A DNA stretch of 64,000 bases from Lagopus muta (lineage: Eukaryota; Chordata; Aves; Galliformes; Phasianidae): assembly GCF_023343835.1 (NCBI RefSeq), contig NW_026040159.1, positions 1 through 64,000 of the forward strand, given 5' to 3'. Position numbers and translations under genes: made by a program. Numbering within the stretch: position 1 is the stretch's first letter; every line of letters starts with the position of its first letter. The notes below the pieces were generated by a model. That model was not told the origin of the DNA. It saw only the letters and a program-made list of their open reading frames with translations, and did not search any database. Shown here one piece after another: positions 23,833-35,532 of the stretch.

Positions 23833-25545
23833 CAATAGCTGTAACCATAACCATAACCATGACCATAATCATATCCATATTCATAACCGTTATCATCAGC
23901 ATCACCATATTGATAACCATAACCATGACCATAATCATATCCATATTCATAACCGTTATCATCAGCATCACCATATTGATAACCATAACCATAACCATGA
24001 CCATAACCATGACCATAATCATATCCATATTCATAACCATTATCATCAGCATCACCATATTGATAACCATAACCATGACCATAATCATATCCATATTCAT
24101 AACCGTTATCATCAGCATCACCATATTGATAACCATAACCATGACCATGACCATAATCATATCCATATTCATAACCATCACCATCAGCATCACCATATTG
24201 ATAACCATAACCATAACCATGACCATAATCCTATCCATATTCATAACCATCACCATCAGCATCACCATATTGATAACCATAACCATAACCATGACCATAA
24301 TCATATCCATATTCATAACCATCACCATCAGCATCACCATATTGATAACCATAACCATAACCATAACCATAATCATATCCATATTCATAACCGTTATCAT
24401 CAGCATCGCCATATTGATAACCATAACCATAACCATGACCATAATCATATCCATATTCATAACCATCATCATCAGCATCACCATATTGATAACCATAACC
24501 ATAACCATGACCATAATCCTATCCATATTCATAACCATCATCATCAGCATCACCATATTGATAACCATAACCATAACCATGACCATAATCATATCCATAT
24601 CCATAACCATCACCATCAGCATCACCATATTGATAACCATAACCATGACCATGACCATAATCATATCCATATTCATAACCATTATCATCAGCATCACCAT
24701 ATTGATAACCATAACCATGACCATAATCATATCCATATTCATAACCGTTATCATCAGCATCACCATATTGATAACCATAACCATGACCATGACCATAATC
24801 ATATCCATATTCATAACCATCACCATCAGCATCACCATATTGATAACCATAACCATAACCATGACCATAATCCTATCCATATTCATAACCATCACCATCA
24901 GCATCACCATATTGATAACCATAACCATAACCATGACCATAATCATATCCATATTCATAACCATCATCATCAGCATCACCATATTGATAACCATAACCAT
25001 AACCATGACCATAATCATATCCATATCCATAACCATCACCATCAGCATCACCATATTGATAACCATAACCATAACCATGACCATAATCATATCCATATTC
25101 ATAACCATCATCATCAGCATCACCATATTGATAACCATAACCATAACCATGACCATAATCCTATCCATATTCATAACCATCATCATCAGCATCACCATAT
25201 TGATAACCATAACCATAACCATGACCATAATCATATCCATATTCATAACCATCACCATCAGCATCACCATATTGATAACCATAACCATAACCATGACCAT
25301 AATCATATCCATATTCATAACCGTTATCATCAGCATCACCATATTGATAACCATAACCATAACCATGACCATAATCATATCCATATCCATAACCATCATC
25401 ATCAGCATCGCCATATTGATAACCATAACCATAACCATGACCATAATCATATCCATATTCATAACCATCATCATCAGCATCACCATATTGATAACCATAA
25501 CCATAACCATGACCATAACGACATCCATATCCATGACCATCATCT
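23833..25545. repeat. 72-bp CATAACC minisatellite
   Basis: About 24 copies of a 72-base unit (variants 66 and 78) contain CCATATTGATAACCATAACC and CATATCCATATTCATAACC. As the unit is a multiple of three, both strands are open for about 590-600 residues (Ile/Thr-rich on plus, Met/Val-rich on minus). Simple composition and perfect periodicity argue against a gene. Confidence 0.93.
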
Positions 25546-26262
25546 GTATGGGGTCTCTATGGGGTCTGTATGGGATCTGTATGGAGTCTCTATGGGGTCT
25601 CTATAGGATATGTATGGAGTCTCTATGAGGTCTCTATGGGATCTGTATGGATTCTCTACGGGGTCTGTATGGGATCTCTATGGAGTCTCTATGGGGTCTC
25701 TATGGGATCTGTATGGAGTCTCTATGGGGTCTCTATGGGATCTGTATGGAGTCTCTATGGGGTCTCTATAGGATATGTATGGAGTCTCTATGAGGTCTCT
25801 ATGGGATCTGTATGGAGTCTCTATGGGGTTTGTATGGGATCTCTATGGAGTCTCTATGGGGTCTCTATGGGATCTCTATGGAGTCTCTATGGGGTCTCTA
25901 TAGGATCTGTATGGAGTCTCTACGGGGTCTCTATGGGATCTGTATGGAGTCTCTATGGGATCTGTATGGAGTCTCTATGGGGTCTCTATAGGATCTGTAT
26001 GGAGTCTCTATGGGGTCTGTATGGGATCTCTATGGAGTCTCTATGGGGTCTCTATGGGATCTGTATGGAGTCTCTATGGGGTCTGTATGGGATCTGTATG
26101 GAGTCTCTATGGGGTTTGTATGGGATCTCTATGGAGTCTCTATGGGGTCTCTATAGGATCTGTATGGAGTCTCTATGGGGTCTCTATAGGATCTGTATGG
26201 AGTCTCTATGGGGTCTCTATAGGATCTCTATGGAGTCTCTATGGGGTCTCTATATGCCTGAG
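25546..26262 (+). repeat. (GGGTCTCTATGG)n minisatellite 5' of first pseudogene
   Basis: Units of ~15-30 bases mix GGGGTCTCTATGGGATCTGT and ATGGAGTCTCTATGG. It precedes the plus-strand V body at 26,360 and is of the same family as the arrays 5' of other pseudogenes. Confidence 0.88.
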
Positions 26263-26359
26263 TGGGGTTTCAGTGGGTCTCAATATGACCTCATTGCAGC
26301 CCAGCTGCACCAGGCCGTGTGTCAGCAGCTCCGTCAGCGCCGTCTGTCCCTCCCCACAG

Positions 26360-26736
26360 GCCTGATGGCGGCCTCCAGACACCCAAAGGGGGGACTGAGC
26401 CTCGTCGGCAAGGCCTCAGGGTCCACCATCAGCAGTTATTCCATGTATTGGGTGCGACAGGCGCCCGGCGAGGGGCTGGGATACGTCGCCACTATTAGCT
26501 ACACTGGTAGTACCACATACTACGGGTCGGCGGTGCAGGGCCGTGCCACCATCTCGAGGGACAACGATCAGAGCACGGTGACCCTGCAGCTGGAAGACCT
26601 GACGACCGACGACACCGCCACCTATTACTGCGCGAGATATTATAGCAGTGGCTGCGACGCTGCTGCTCAAGATATCGACGCCGACCTTGATTTGGTGCCC
26701 ACTGAGGCATGGCGGTGTCCAGGCGCGGTGCTGTGA
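26360..26736 (+). pseudogene. VH pseudogene 2, fused V-D-J type
   Basis: It starts after a preserved acceptor (CCCCACAG). The frame is open: GLMAAS, an in-frame FR1 deletion that removes the TLDESGGGL part, CDR1 SYSMY, CDR2 [19 protein letters not shown]3 with intact [12 protein letters not shown], then a fused CDR3/J-like tail [19 protein letters not shown]. There is no leader exon and no RSS. A FLAG-type donor for CDRs in gene conversion is the expected role. It is a sister of pseudogene 19, with a near-identical tail and 3' flank. Confidence 0.92.
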
Positions 26737-27290
26737 TGCGGAGGCAAAAGTGGGGACGTCCTGGGTGCGGACGTGGGCTTCTGTCCCCTCTGCCACCACT
26801 GCTATTGTCACCATCACCACCAAATCCATTTCCACGTCTTCCTGTCCAGACCCATAACCATAACCATGACCATGACCATGACCATAACCATGACCATGAC
26901 CATGACCATGACCATGACTATGACCATAACCATGTCCATGACCATAACCATGACCATGACCATGACCATAACCATGACCATGACCATGACCATGACCATG
27001 ACCATGACCATGACCATAACCATGTCCATGACCATAACCATGACCATGACCATGACCATGACCATGACCATGACCATGACCATAACCATGTCCATGACCA
27101 TGACCATGACCATGACCATGACCATAACCATGACCATGACCATGACCATAACAATGGCCATAACCATGACCATGACCATGACCATAACCATGTCCATGAC
27201 CATAACCATGACCATGACAATGACCATGACAATGACCATGATCATGACCATCCACGTCACTGTGGGTCCTGGTTGCAGCAGGCCGTGTGT
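26737..27290. repeat. 3' flank and (CATAACCATGACC)n minisatellite
   Basis: About 115 bases of non-repetitive flank are shared with the sequence after pseudogene 19 (45,884-46,000). From 26,852 to 27,250 runs a 6/12-base CATGACCATAAC array, then the conserved V upstream flank. His/Asp- or Met/Val-rich frames here are artefacts. Confidence 0.85.
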
Positions 27291-27327
27291 CGGCGGCTCC
27301 GTCAGCACCATCTGCCCTTTCCCATAG

Positions 27328-27722
27328 GCCTGATGGCAGCCATGACATTGGACGAGTCTGGGGGCGGCCTGTAGACACCCGGAGGGGGGCTGAGCCTCGT
27401 CTACAAGGCCTCCAGATTCACCCTCAGCAGTTATACCATGCAGTGGGTCCGACAGGCGCCCGGCGAGGGGCTGGAATACCTCGCAGGTATCAGCTACAGT
27501 GGTGGTAGTTACACATACTACGGGTCGGCGGTGAAGGACCGTGCCACCATCTCGAGGGACAACGATCAGAGCACGGTGACCCTGCAGCTGAACAGCCTGA
27601 CGACCGACGACACCGCCACCTATTACTGCGCGAAAAGTGCTTACGGTTGTAGTTGGGCTGGTAGCGTTAATTACACCGGCGTCACTCCTGGATTTGGTGG
27701 CATCGCCCACGGCCCTGGTTGA
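27328..27722 (+). pseudogene. VH pseudogene 3, fused V-D-J type
   Basis: The acceptor is CCCATAG. The V body is full length but FR1 has an in-frame stop where GLQTPGG should be (L-stop-TPGG), and the first Cys codon is TAC (LVYKAS). CDR1 is SYTMQ, CDR2 [18 protein letters not shown], and FR3 is intact to [12 protein letters not shown]. The fused CDR3 is [16 protein letters not shown] with a J-like tail [12 protein letters not shown]. There is no RSS. Confidence 0.92.
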
Positions 27723-27726
27723 GAGA

Positions 27727-28815
27727 TCGGAGGCCAGGCGATGGAGCTGGGCTCAGAACGGGCAGAACTTGGCCCAAATCTGCAGCAGGGAGCAAACAGG
27801 GATGGAGCTGGGGAGAGAAATTTGCTTAGAAGGGGTGGGGATGGATGTGACGATCCCAATGAGACCCCATAGAGACCCCATAGACACCCCATAGACATCC
27901 CATAGAGACCCCATAGACACCCCATACCCACCTCATAGACATCCCATAGTGATCCCATACAGACCCCACTGAGACACCATAGAGACCCCATAGAGACCCC
28001 ATAGACACCCCATACCCACCCATAGAAACCCCATAGAGATCCCATACAGAACCCACTGAGACCCCATAGAGAACCCATAAAGACACCATAGACATCCCAC
28101 TGAGACCCCATACAGACCCCATAGAGATCCCATACAGACCCCACTGAGACCCCATACAGTCCCCATAGAGACCCCATAGATATCCCATAGGTACCACACT
28201 GAGACCCCATAGAGAACCCATAGAGACCCCATAGAGATGCCATTGAGACCCCATAGAGACCCCATAGACACCTCATACCCACCCCATAGAAACCCCATAG
28301 ACACCCCATACCCACCCCACAGACACCCCATAGACACCCCATAAAGACCCCATAGAAATCCCACTGAGACCCCATAGAGTCCCCTTAGAGACCCCATAGT
28401 CATCCCATAGGTACCACACCGAGACCCCATAGAGAACCCATAGAGACCCCATAGACACCCCATAGACCCCCCACTGAGACCCCATAGACACCCCATAGAG
28501 AACCCATAGAGACCCCATAAAGACCCCATAGACATCCCACACAGACCCCATAGAGACCCCATAGACACCCCACTGAGACCCCATAGACACCCCATAGACA
28601 CCCCACTGACACCCCATAGAGACCCCATAGAGACCCCATAGACGTCTCAAAGACACCCCATACCCACCCCATAGACACCCCATAGACACCCCATAGAGAA
28701 CCCATAGAGATCCCACTGAGACCCCATACAGACCCCATAGAGACCCCATAAAGACCCCATAGAGACCCCATAGAGACCCCATAAAGACTCCATAGAGACC
28801 CCATAGACACCCCAT
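27727..28815 (-). repeat. Conserved 3' flank and minus-oriented (CTCTATGGGGT)n minisatellite
   Basis: 27,727-27,855 is the shared V 3' flank (GAGATCGGAGGCCAGGCGATG, AAATCTGCAGCAGGGAGC). From 27,856 the AGAGACCCCAT array runs to the palindromic core at 28,815-28,850. Confidence 0.85.
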
Positions 28816-28846
28816 AGTGAGAAATCTATGGGGCCTCTTTGGATCT

Positions 28847-29104
28847 GTGGCACCAGGGTGAGCACCGCAACCAGCACCCCAACCACTACCAGATTCTTTC
28901 TCACACCAGCAGGGGGCGCTGTGCTCAGCCCTGTGTGTTCAGCTGCAGGCTCACCGTGCTCTGCTCGTTGTCCCTCGAGATGGGGGCACGGCCCTGCACC
29001 GCTGCCCCATAGCTTGTGGGGCTGCTAATATAGGCGACCCATTCCAGCCCCTCGCCGGGCGCCTGTCAGACCCACAGCATCTCATAACTGCTGAGGGTGA
29101 ATCT
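28847..29104 (-). pseudogene. VH pseudogene 4, FR1 missing, CTCF-module type
   Basis: The body begins abruptly at the FR1/CDR1 border (29,104) where the minisatellite joins. FTLSSYEML is followed by an FR2 in-frame stop (WV-stop-QAPGEG) and CDR2 [14 protein letters not shown]. The end of FR3 is replaced by the stop module (TGA at 28,925-28,927; CCAGCAGGGGGCGCT at 28,906-28,920). The CDR3-like cassette beyond reads EKESGSGWGAGCGAHPG. The FR1 breakpoint is the same as in pseudogene 17. Confidence 0.88.
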
Positions 29105-30080
29105 ATGGGTCTCTATGGGGTTTCAATGGTATCTCTATGGGTCACAGTGCGGTTTCTCCCTATGGGGTCTCCATGGTGCCTCTATGGGGTGACTATGGGG
29201 TCTCTATGGGCCTCTATGGGTTTTAATGGCATCTCTATGGGTCTCTATGGGGGCTCAGTGGGGTCCCTATGCAATGTCTATGGGTCTCTATGGGGTCTCT
29301 ATGGGATCTCTATGGGGTCTCTGTGGGATGTCTATGGGGTCTCAGTAGGATCTGTATATGATGTCTATGGGGTCTGTATGGGGTGTATATGGGGTGTCTA
29401 TGGGGTCTCTATGGGTCTCTATGGGGTTTCAATGGCATCTCTATGGGTCTCTATGGGGTCTTCATGGGATCTCTATGGGGTCTCTATGAGATCTATATGG
29501 GATGACTATGAGATGTCTATGGGGTCTCTATGGGGTCTCTATGGGGTCTCTATGGGATGACTATGAGATGTCTATGGGGTCTCAGTGGGGGCTCAGTGGG
29601 GTCTCACTGGGATCTGTATATGATGTCTATGGGGTCTGTATGGGGTGTATATGGGGTATCTATGCGGTCTCTACGGGATATCTATGGGGTGTCTATGGGG
29701 TCTCTATGGGTCTCTAAGGGGTTTCAATGGCATCTCTATGGGTCTCTATGGGGTCTCTAATGGGATCTCTATGGGGTCTCTATGAGATCTATATGGGATG
29801 ACTATGAGATGTGTATGGGGTCTCTATGGGGTCTCTATGGGATCTCTATGGGATGTCTATGGGGTCTCAGTGGGGACTCAGTGGGGTCTCAGTGGGATCT
29901 GTATATGATGTCTATGGGGTCTCTATGGGGTGTATATGGGGTGTCTATGGGGTCTCTATGGGGTCTCTATGCGGTCTCTACGGGATATCTATGGGGTGTC
30001 TATGGGGTCTCTATGGAATGTCTATGAGGTCTCTATGAGCTCTCTATGGGATGTCTATGGGTTCTCTATGGGGTCGCTAT
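29105..30080 (+). repeat. (GGGTCTCTATGG)n minisatellite
   Basis: Array of GGGGTCTCTATGGGATGTCT-type units on the plus strand between pseudogenes 4 and 5. It also includes a longer subunit with GTATATGATGTCTATGGGG, recurring at ~29,350, 29,615 and 29,900. Confidence 0.88.
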
Positions 30081-30083
30081 GGG

Positions 30084-30452
30084 GTCGTCGATCTCACCAG
30101 CGCGGTGACCACAACCACTACAAGCAGCACCACCACTACCACTAGTAGCACGTTTCGCGCACCAGCAGGGGGCGCTGTGCTCAGCCCTGTGTGTTCAGCT
30201 GCAGGCTCACCGTGCTCTGATCGTTGTCCCTCGAGATGGTGGCACGGCCCTGCACCGCTGCCCCATAGCCTGTGCTACCAGCAGCGTTAATACCTGCGAC
30301 GAATTCCAGCCCCTTGCTGGGCGCCTGTCGCACCCAATCCATCCCATAATCGCTGAAGGTGAATCCGGAGGCCTTGCAGACGAGGCTCAGCCCCCCTCCG
30401 GGCGTCTGCAGGCCGCCCCCAGACTCGTCCAACGTCTCGGCCGCCATCCGGC
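30084..30452 (-). pseudogene. VH pseudogene 5, CTCF-module type
   Basis: Acceptor present. FR1 [20 protein letters not shown] is intact, CDR1 DYGMD, CDR2 [18 protein letters not shown]3 stops at the module (TGA 30,181-30,183; CTCF-like motif on plus at 30,162-30,176). Past it, an open cassette AKRATSGSGGAACSGCG ends in EIDD. There is no leader or RSS. FR2 reads [14 protein letters not shown]. Confidence 0.92.
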
Positions 30453-30509
30453 CTGTGGGGAAGGACAGACGGCGCTGACGGAGCCGCCGACACACGGCCT
30501 GGTGCAGCC

Positions 30510-32165
30510 AGGACCCATTGAGACCCCATAGAGACCCCATAGAGACCCCATAGAGACCCCACAGACACCCCACTGAGACCCCATATGGACCCCATAGAGT
30601 CCCAATAGAGATCCCATACAGTCCCCATAAAGGCCCCATAGACACCATTCTGAGACCCCATAGAGACCCCATAGAAACCCTATGGAGGCACCATAGAGGT
30701 CCCATAGAGACCCCATAGACATTCCATAGAGGCCCCACTGAGACCCCATAGAGACCCCATGGGGACCCCACTGAGACCCCATAGAGACCCCATAGTCATC
30801 CCATACAGACACCGCATAGAGAGCTCGTAGAGACCCCAGTGAGACCTCATGGAGACCCCAGAGAGACCCCACAGACATCCCTTAGACACCCCATAGAGAC
30901 CCCATTGAGACCCCATAGAGACCTCATAGAGAACCCATAGAGACCCCATAGGGACCCATAGAGACCCCACAGGGACCCATAGAGACCCCCATACAGACCC
31001 TATAGGGACCTCATAGAGACTACATAGAGAGCTCATGGAGACCCCAGAGAGACCCCATAGAGACCCCATAGATACCCCATATAGACTTCATAGACACCCC
31101 TCTGATATTCCTTAGGGACTCCATAGATACCCCATAGAGACCCCTTAGAGACCCCATAGAGATCCCACTGAGACTCCTTAGGGACCCCGTAGACATCCTG
31201 TAGAGACCCCATACTGACCTCATAGAGACCCCATGGAGACCCCATAGAGACCCCCAAAAGAACCACAGAAGCCCCATAGATTTCTCACTATGGGGTCTCA
31301 GTGGGGTCTCTATGGGGTGTCTATGAGCTCTCTATGGGGTCTCTATGGGGTCTCTATGTGTCTCTATGGGGTCCATATGAGGTTTCAGGGGGGTCTCTAT
31401 GAGATGTCTATGGGGTCTTTATAGGGCCTCTATGGGGAGTCTATGGGGTGTCTATGAGGTCTCTATGGGGTCCGTATGGGATGTCTATGAGCTCTTTATG
31501 GGGTCTCTATGGGGTCTCTATGGGGACTCTATGGGGTCCATTGGGGTCTCAGTGGGATCTCTATGGGGTCTCTATGGGGTCCATTGGGGTCTCAGTGGGG
31601 TGTCTGTGGGGTCCATATGGGGTCTCTATGGGATTTCTATGGGGTCCATATGGGGTCTCAGTGGGATCTCTATGGGGTCTCTATGGCATCTCTATTGGGT
31701 CTCTATGGGGTCTCTATGGGGTCCATATGGGGTCTCAGTGGGCTGTCTGTGGGGTCCATATGGGGACTCTATGGGATCTCTATGGGGTCTCTATGGGGTC
31801 TCTATGGGGTCCGTTGGGGTCTCAGTGGGGTGTCTGTGGGGTCCATATGGGGACTCTATGGGATCTCTATGGGGTCCATATGGGGTCTTAGTGGGGTGTC
31901 TGTGGGGTCTCTATGGGGACTCTATGGGATCTCTATGGGGTCCATATGGGGTCTCAGTGGGATCTCTATTGGGTCTCTATGGGGTCTCTATGGGATCTCT
32001 ATTGGGTCTCTATGGGGTCTCTATGGGGTCCATATGGGGTCTCAGTGGGATCTCTATTGGGTCTCTATGGGGTCTCTATGGGTTCCATATGGGGTCTCAG
32101 TGGGGTGTCTGTGGTGTCTCTATGGGGTCTCTATGGGATCTCTGTGGGATCTCTATGGGGTCTCA
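30510..32165. repeat. Inverted minisatellite pair, core at ~31,250-31,292
   Basis: 30,510-31,250 carries AGAGACCCCAT units and 31,292-32,165 carries their inverse (GGGGTCTCTAT), meeting at a core with CCATAGATTTCTCACTATGG. It joins the heads of pseudogenes 5 (minus) and 6 (plus). The right arm includes GGTCCATATGGGGTCTCAGT subunits. Confidence 0.88.
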
Positions 32166-32231
32166 ATGGGTCCTGGCTGCACCAGGCCGTGTGTCGGCGG
32201 CTCCATCAGCGCCGTCTGTCCTTCCCCACAG

Positions 32232-32600
32232 GCCTGATGGCGGCCGTGACGTTGGACGAGTCTGGGGGCGGCCTGCAGACGCCCGGAGGGGGGCTGAGCC
32301 TCGTCTGCAAGGCCTCCGGATTCACCATCAGCAGTTATGGCATGCTGTGGGTCCGACAGGCGCCCGGCGAGGGGCTGGAGTGGCTCGCAGGTATTGAGTA
32401 TGATGGTAGTGACCCAGTCTATGGGGCAGCAGTGCAGGGCTGTGCCCCCATCTTGAGGGACAACGATCAGAGCACGGTGAGCCTGCAGCTGAACACACAG
32501 GGCTGAGCACAGCGCCCCCTGCTGGTGCGCGAAACATGCTGGTAGTGATGCTTGGTGTGGTGGTTGGGGTTGTGCTGGTGGTGACATGGCCGTCACCGGG
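32232..32600 (+). pseudogene. VH pseudogene 6, CTCF-module type
   Basis: Acceptor and FR1 are intact. CDR1 SYGML, CDR2 [19 protein letters not shown]3 with R-to-C (GCAPILRD). The stop module has TGA 32,504-32,506 and the CTCF-like motif on minus at 32,511-32,525. The open cassette after it is [17 protein letters not shown], ending DMA. A near copy is pseudogene 35. Confidence 0.92.
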
Positions 32601-32975
32601 CCACGTCTTCATCTGCAGCTGGGAAGCTTCCAGCTGGGGTGCAGAGCTGCATGCTGGGAGCGAAGAATTTCTGTCCCCAACAAGGCTGTGTGCATCACCA
32701 TCCCCATAACCATGACCATAACCTTGACCATGACCATAACCATGACCATAATGATGACCATAACCATAACCATAACCATAACCATGACCATAACCATGAC
32801 CACAACCACGACCATCCTCACCACCCTCCCCACCTCCACCTCCTTCTCCCTCACATTTTCTCCCATCCCTGCTCTCAGTTCCATCCCTGTTTGCTCCCTG
32901 CTGCAGATTTGAGCTGAGTTCTGTCTGTTCTCAGCTCAGCTCCGTCCCTTGGGCTCCGATCTCTCCATCCTGGCT
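32601..32975. repeat. V 3' flank with CATAACC minisatellite
   Basis: A conserved flank (CAGCTGGGAAGCTTCCAGCT, GAAGAATTTCTGTCCCCAAC) recurs after many pseudogenes. It is followed at 32,700-32,812 by CATAACCATGACC units, then CCTCCCCACCTCCACCTCC and GTTTGCTCCCTGCTGCAG. Confidence 0.85.
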
Positions 32976-33640
32976 GCCCACCGGCACAACGCCTCCAGCT
33001 GTCCCCACATCATCTCTATTTTGTGGCAGGAAACACTGAGTTATTTCGGTCGTGCCTGAACCCCGTGCTGAAGCAGCAGAAGGAGCAGCTGCGTGCCGTG
33101 TTCCCTTTTTTGGCTTTTTCAATCTATTTTTTTCCTTTCTTTCCCCCCCTGTTTCACCCTATTTTTGGTTTGTTTTCCCCCCACCAGCGCAGCTGTGTGC
33201 TGACATCACAAGAGGCCACCCGTCGTCGCACCAAGTTTGTTATGGGACTTTCAGACCCCCGTCTCGTAAACCTGTTTGGCATCAGGGATGTTTCCTTGCC
33301 CTGAGGATCTGAGTTTGTCTTTTGGGTGGTTTTTGGGGTTGAATTCAGGAAGGGACAAATGCAGGAAGGGGCAAAGGTGGTTGAAGGGGGGCGCATAGAT
33401 GCACGCAAGGCCTCAGGCGGCACCTGCAAGCTGTTACCCCACGGTGTGGGTAAAGAGGGCGGCAAGGGGATCCCAGTTCATCATCACAATTAGCGCTGCC
33501 AACTGCCTCAAGAAATGAGCTTGCAGTGGTTGTGGTGATGAAGCTCACGGTGTCGACGTCGCTCCTGGGTTTGGTGGCGTCACCCAGAGCCCAGATTGAA
33601 AGATCGGAGCCCAGGTGATGGAGCTGAGCTGAGAACGGGC
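32975..33640. other. Unique block A, copy 1
   Basis: About 650 bases are not V-like and not tandemly repeated, and are nearly identical to 58,235-58,900. It contains a T/C-rich tract that ends in CCCCCCACCAG at 33,187, which looks like a splice acceptor. That is followed by a short open stretch RSCVLTSQEATRRR, ending LFGIRDVSLP before TGA at 33,302-33,304. I do not recognise the product. Near 33,545-33,590 it carries an orphan J-like piece (GTCGACGTCGCTCCTGGG) and then the shared V 3' flank. It could be a captured exon or an old mobile-element fragment. Confidence 0.55.
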
Positions 33641-34108
33641 AGAACTCAGCTCAAATCTGCAGCAGGGAGCAAAAAGGGATGGAACTGAGAGCAGGGATGG
33701 GAGAAAATGTGATGGAGAAGGCGGTGGAGATGGGGAGGGTGGTGAGGATGGTTGTGGTCATGGTCATGGTTATGGTTATGGTCATACCCATGGTCATGGT
33801 TATGGGTATGGTCAACATTATGGTCATGGTTATGGTCATGGTTATCGTTATGCTCATGGTTATGGCCATGGTTATGGTCATGGTCATGGTTATGGTCATG
33901 GTCATGGTCATCATTATGGTCATGGTCATGGTTATGGTCATGGTTATCGTTATGGCCATGGTCATGGTCATGGTTATGGTCATGGTCATCATTATGGTCA
34001 TGGTTATGGCCATGGTCATGGTTATGGTCACGGTTATGATCATGGTTATGGATATGGTCAGGGTTATGGTCATGGTTATGGATATGGATATGGCCGTGTT
34101 CACGACCA
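33641..34108. repeat. (GGTTATGGTCAT)n minisatellite
   Basis: Shared V 3' flank in inverse orientation (AAATCTGCAGCAGGGAGC) then, from 33,740, GGTCATGGTTATGG units that run directly into the FR1 of pseudogene 7. The opposite orientation of this array compared with 34,555-34,800 makes the two flank pseudogene 7 as inverted repeats. Confidence 0.88.
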
Positions 34109-34455
34109 TTGGACGAGTCTGGGGGTGGCCTGCAGACGCTTGAAGGGGGGCTGAGCCTCGTCTGCAAGGCCTCCGGATTCACCCTCAGCAGTTATGGCAT
34201 GATGTGGGTCCGAGAGGCACCCGGCAAGGGGCTGGAATACGTCGCAGGTATTAGGAGTACTGGTGGTAGCACATACTACGGGTCGGCGGTGCAGGGCCGT
34301 GCCACCATCTCGAGGGACAATGATCAGAGCACAGCCAGCCTGCAGCTGAACACACAGGGCTGAGCACAGCGCCCCCTGCTGGTGCGCGAAATGTGCTACT
34401 AGTGGTAGTTGTGGTGCTTATTATGCTGGTGGTGACATGGCCGTCACAGGGCCAC
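34109..34455 (+). pseudogene. VH pseudogene 7, 5'-truncated, CTCF-module type
   Basis: No acceptor is present. The body starts inside FR1 (LDESGGGLQ) where the CAT-rich minisatellite ends. CDR1 SYGMM, FR2 with a Q-to-E change (WVREAPGKG), CDR2 [17 protein letters not shown]. The module has TGA 34,361-34,363 and the motif on minus at 34,368-34,382. Cassette: [18 protein letters not shown]. Related to pseudogenes 11 and 31. Confidence 0.9.
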
Positions 34456-34930
34456 GTCTTCATCTGCAGCTGGGAAGCTTCCAGCTGGGGTGCAGAGCTG
34501 CATGCTGGGAGCGAAGAATTTCTGTCCCCAACAAGGCTGTGTCCATCACCATCCCCATTTCCATCCCCATTTCCATACCCATTTCCATACCCATGACCAT
34601 AACCATGACCATAACCATGACCATAACCATAACCATGAGCATAATGATGACCATGACCATGACCATGACCATAATGATGACCATAACCTTGACCATGACC
34701 ATAACCATGACCATAACCATGACCATATCCATAACCATATCCATGACCATAACCATGACCATATCCATATCCATAACCATGACCATAACCATGACCGCCT
34801 CCATCATCACATCCATCCCCACCCCTCCTAAGCAAAATTCTCTCCCCAGCTCCATCCCTGTTTGCTCCCTGCTGCAGATTTGGGCCGAGTTCTGCCCGTT
34901 CTGAGCCCAGCTCCATCGCCTGGCCTCCGA
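34456..34930. repeat. Tail-to-tail spacer with CATAACC minisatellite
   Basis: Conserved V flank, then CATTTCCATCCC and CATAACCATGACC units (34,540-34,800), then the shared GCAAAATTCTCTCCCCAGC and GCAGATTTGGGC flank of a minus-strand V. Confidence 0.85.
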
Positions 34931-34934
34931 TCTC

Positions 34935-35299
34935 TCAACCAGGGCCGTGGGCGATGCCATCAAATCCAGGAGTGACGCCGGTGTGATTATCGCTACCAGC
35001 CCAACTACAACTGTAAGCACTTTTCGCGCAGTAATAGGTGGCGGTGTCGTCGGTCGTCAGGTTGTCCAGCTGCAGGGTCACCGTGCTCTGATCGTTGTCC
35101 CTCGAGATGGTGGCACGGTCCTTCACCGCCGACCCGTAGTATGTGTAACTACCAGTGTAGCTAATAGTGGCGACGTATTCCAGCCCCTCGCCGGGCGCCT
35201 GTCGGACCCACAGCATGTTGTAACTGCTGATGGTGGACCCTGAGGCCTTGCAGACGAGGCTCAGTCCCCCCTCCGGGTGAATGGAGGCCGCCATCAGGC
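34935..35299 (-). pseudogene. VH pseudogene 8, fused V-D-J type
   Basis: Acceptor intact; FR1 carries the same kind of in-frame deletion as pseudogene 2 ([15 protein letters not shown]). CDR1 SYNML, CDR2 [19 protein letters not shown]3 intact to [12 protein letters not shown], fused CDR3 [16 protein letters not shown] and J-like tail [12 protein letters not shown]. No RSS, no leader exon. The whole reading frame is open. Confidence 0.93.
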
Positions 35300-35354
35300 C
35301 TGTGGGGAAGGACAGACGGCGCTGATGGAGCCGCCAACACACGGCCTGGTGCAG

Positions 35355-35530
35355 CCAGGACCCATTGAGAGCCCATAGAGACCCCATAAACACCCCATAG
35401 AGACCTCATAGAGCCCCCACTGAGACCCCATAGAAACCCCATACAGACCCCATAAATACCCCATAGACACCCCATAGAGACCCTATAAATTCCCCATAGA
35501 CATCTCATAGAGACCCCACTGAAACCCCAT
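35355..35530 (-). repeat. Minus-oriented CTCTATGGGGT minisatellite
   Basis: AGAGACCCCAT units lie between the head of pseudogene 8 and the broken 3' end of pseudogene 9. Confidence 0.85.
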
Positions 35531-35532
35531 AT

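Noticed and set aside
23732-25628. Two open frames of 603 (minus) and 589 (plus) residues
   Set aside because: Both come from the same 72-bp satellite with no stop in its unit. Composition is almost only Met/Val/Ile/Asn/Asp or Ile/Thr/Ser, with no domain or start context.
26814-27710. His-rich and Met/Val-rich frames (HDHNHD, VMVMVM)
   Set aside because: Products of CATAACCATGACC arrays; same on both strands and at 15 places.
25570-32506. Long [11 protein letters not shown] frames that run into V bodies
   Set aside because: They are translations of the TCTCTATGGGG minisatellite that happen to be in frame with pseudogene flanks, past a splice acceptor. The V part is annotated alone.
33023-33312. 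Frames of 93 and 86 residues in block A as a host gene
   Set aside because: Kept only as an unidentified block: low-complexity Phe/Pro tract in the middle, no family recognised, and two overlapping frames of similar length.
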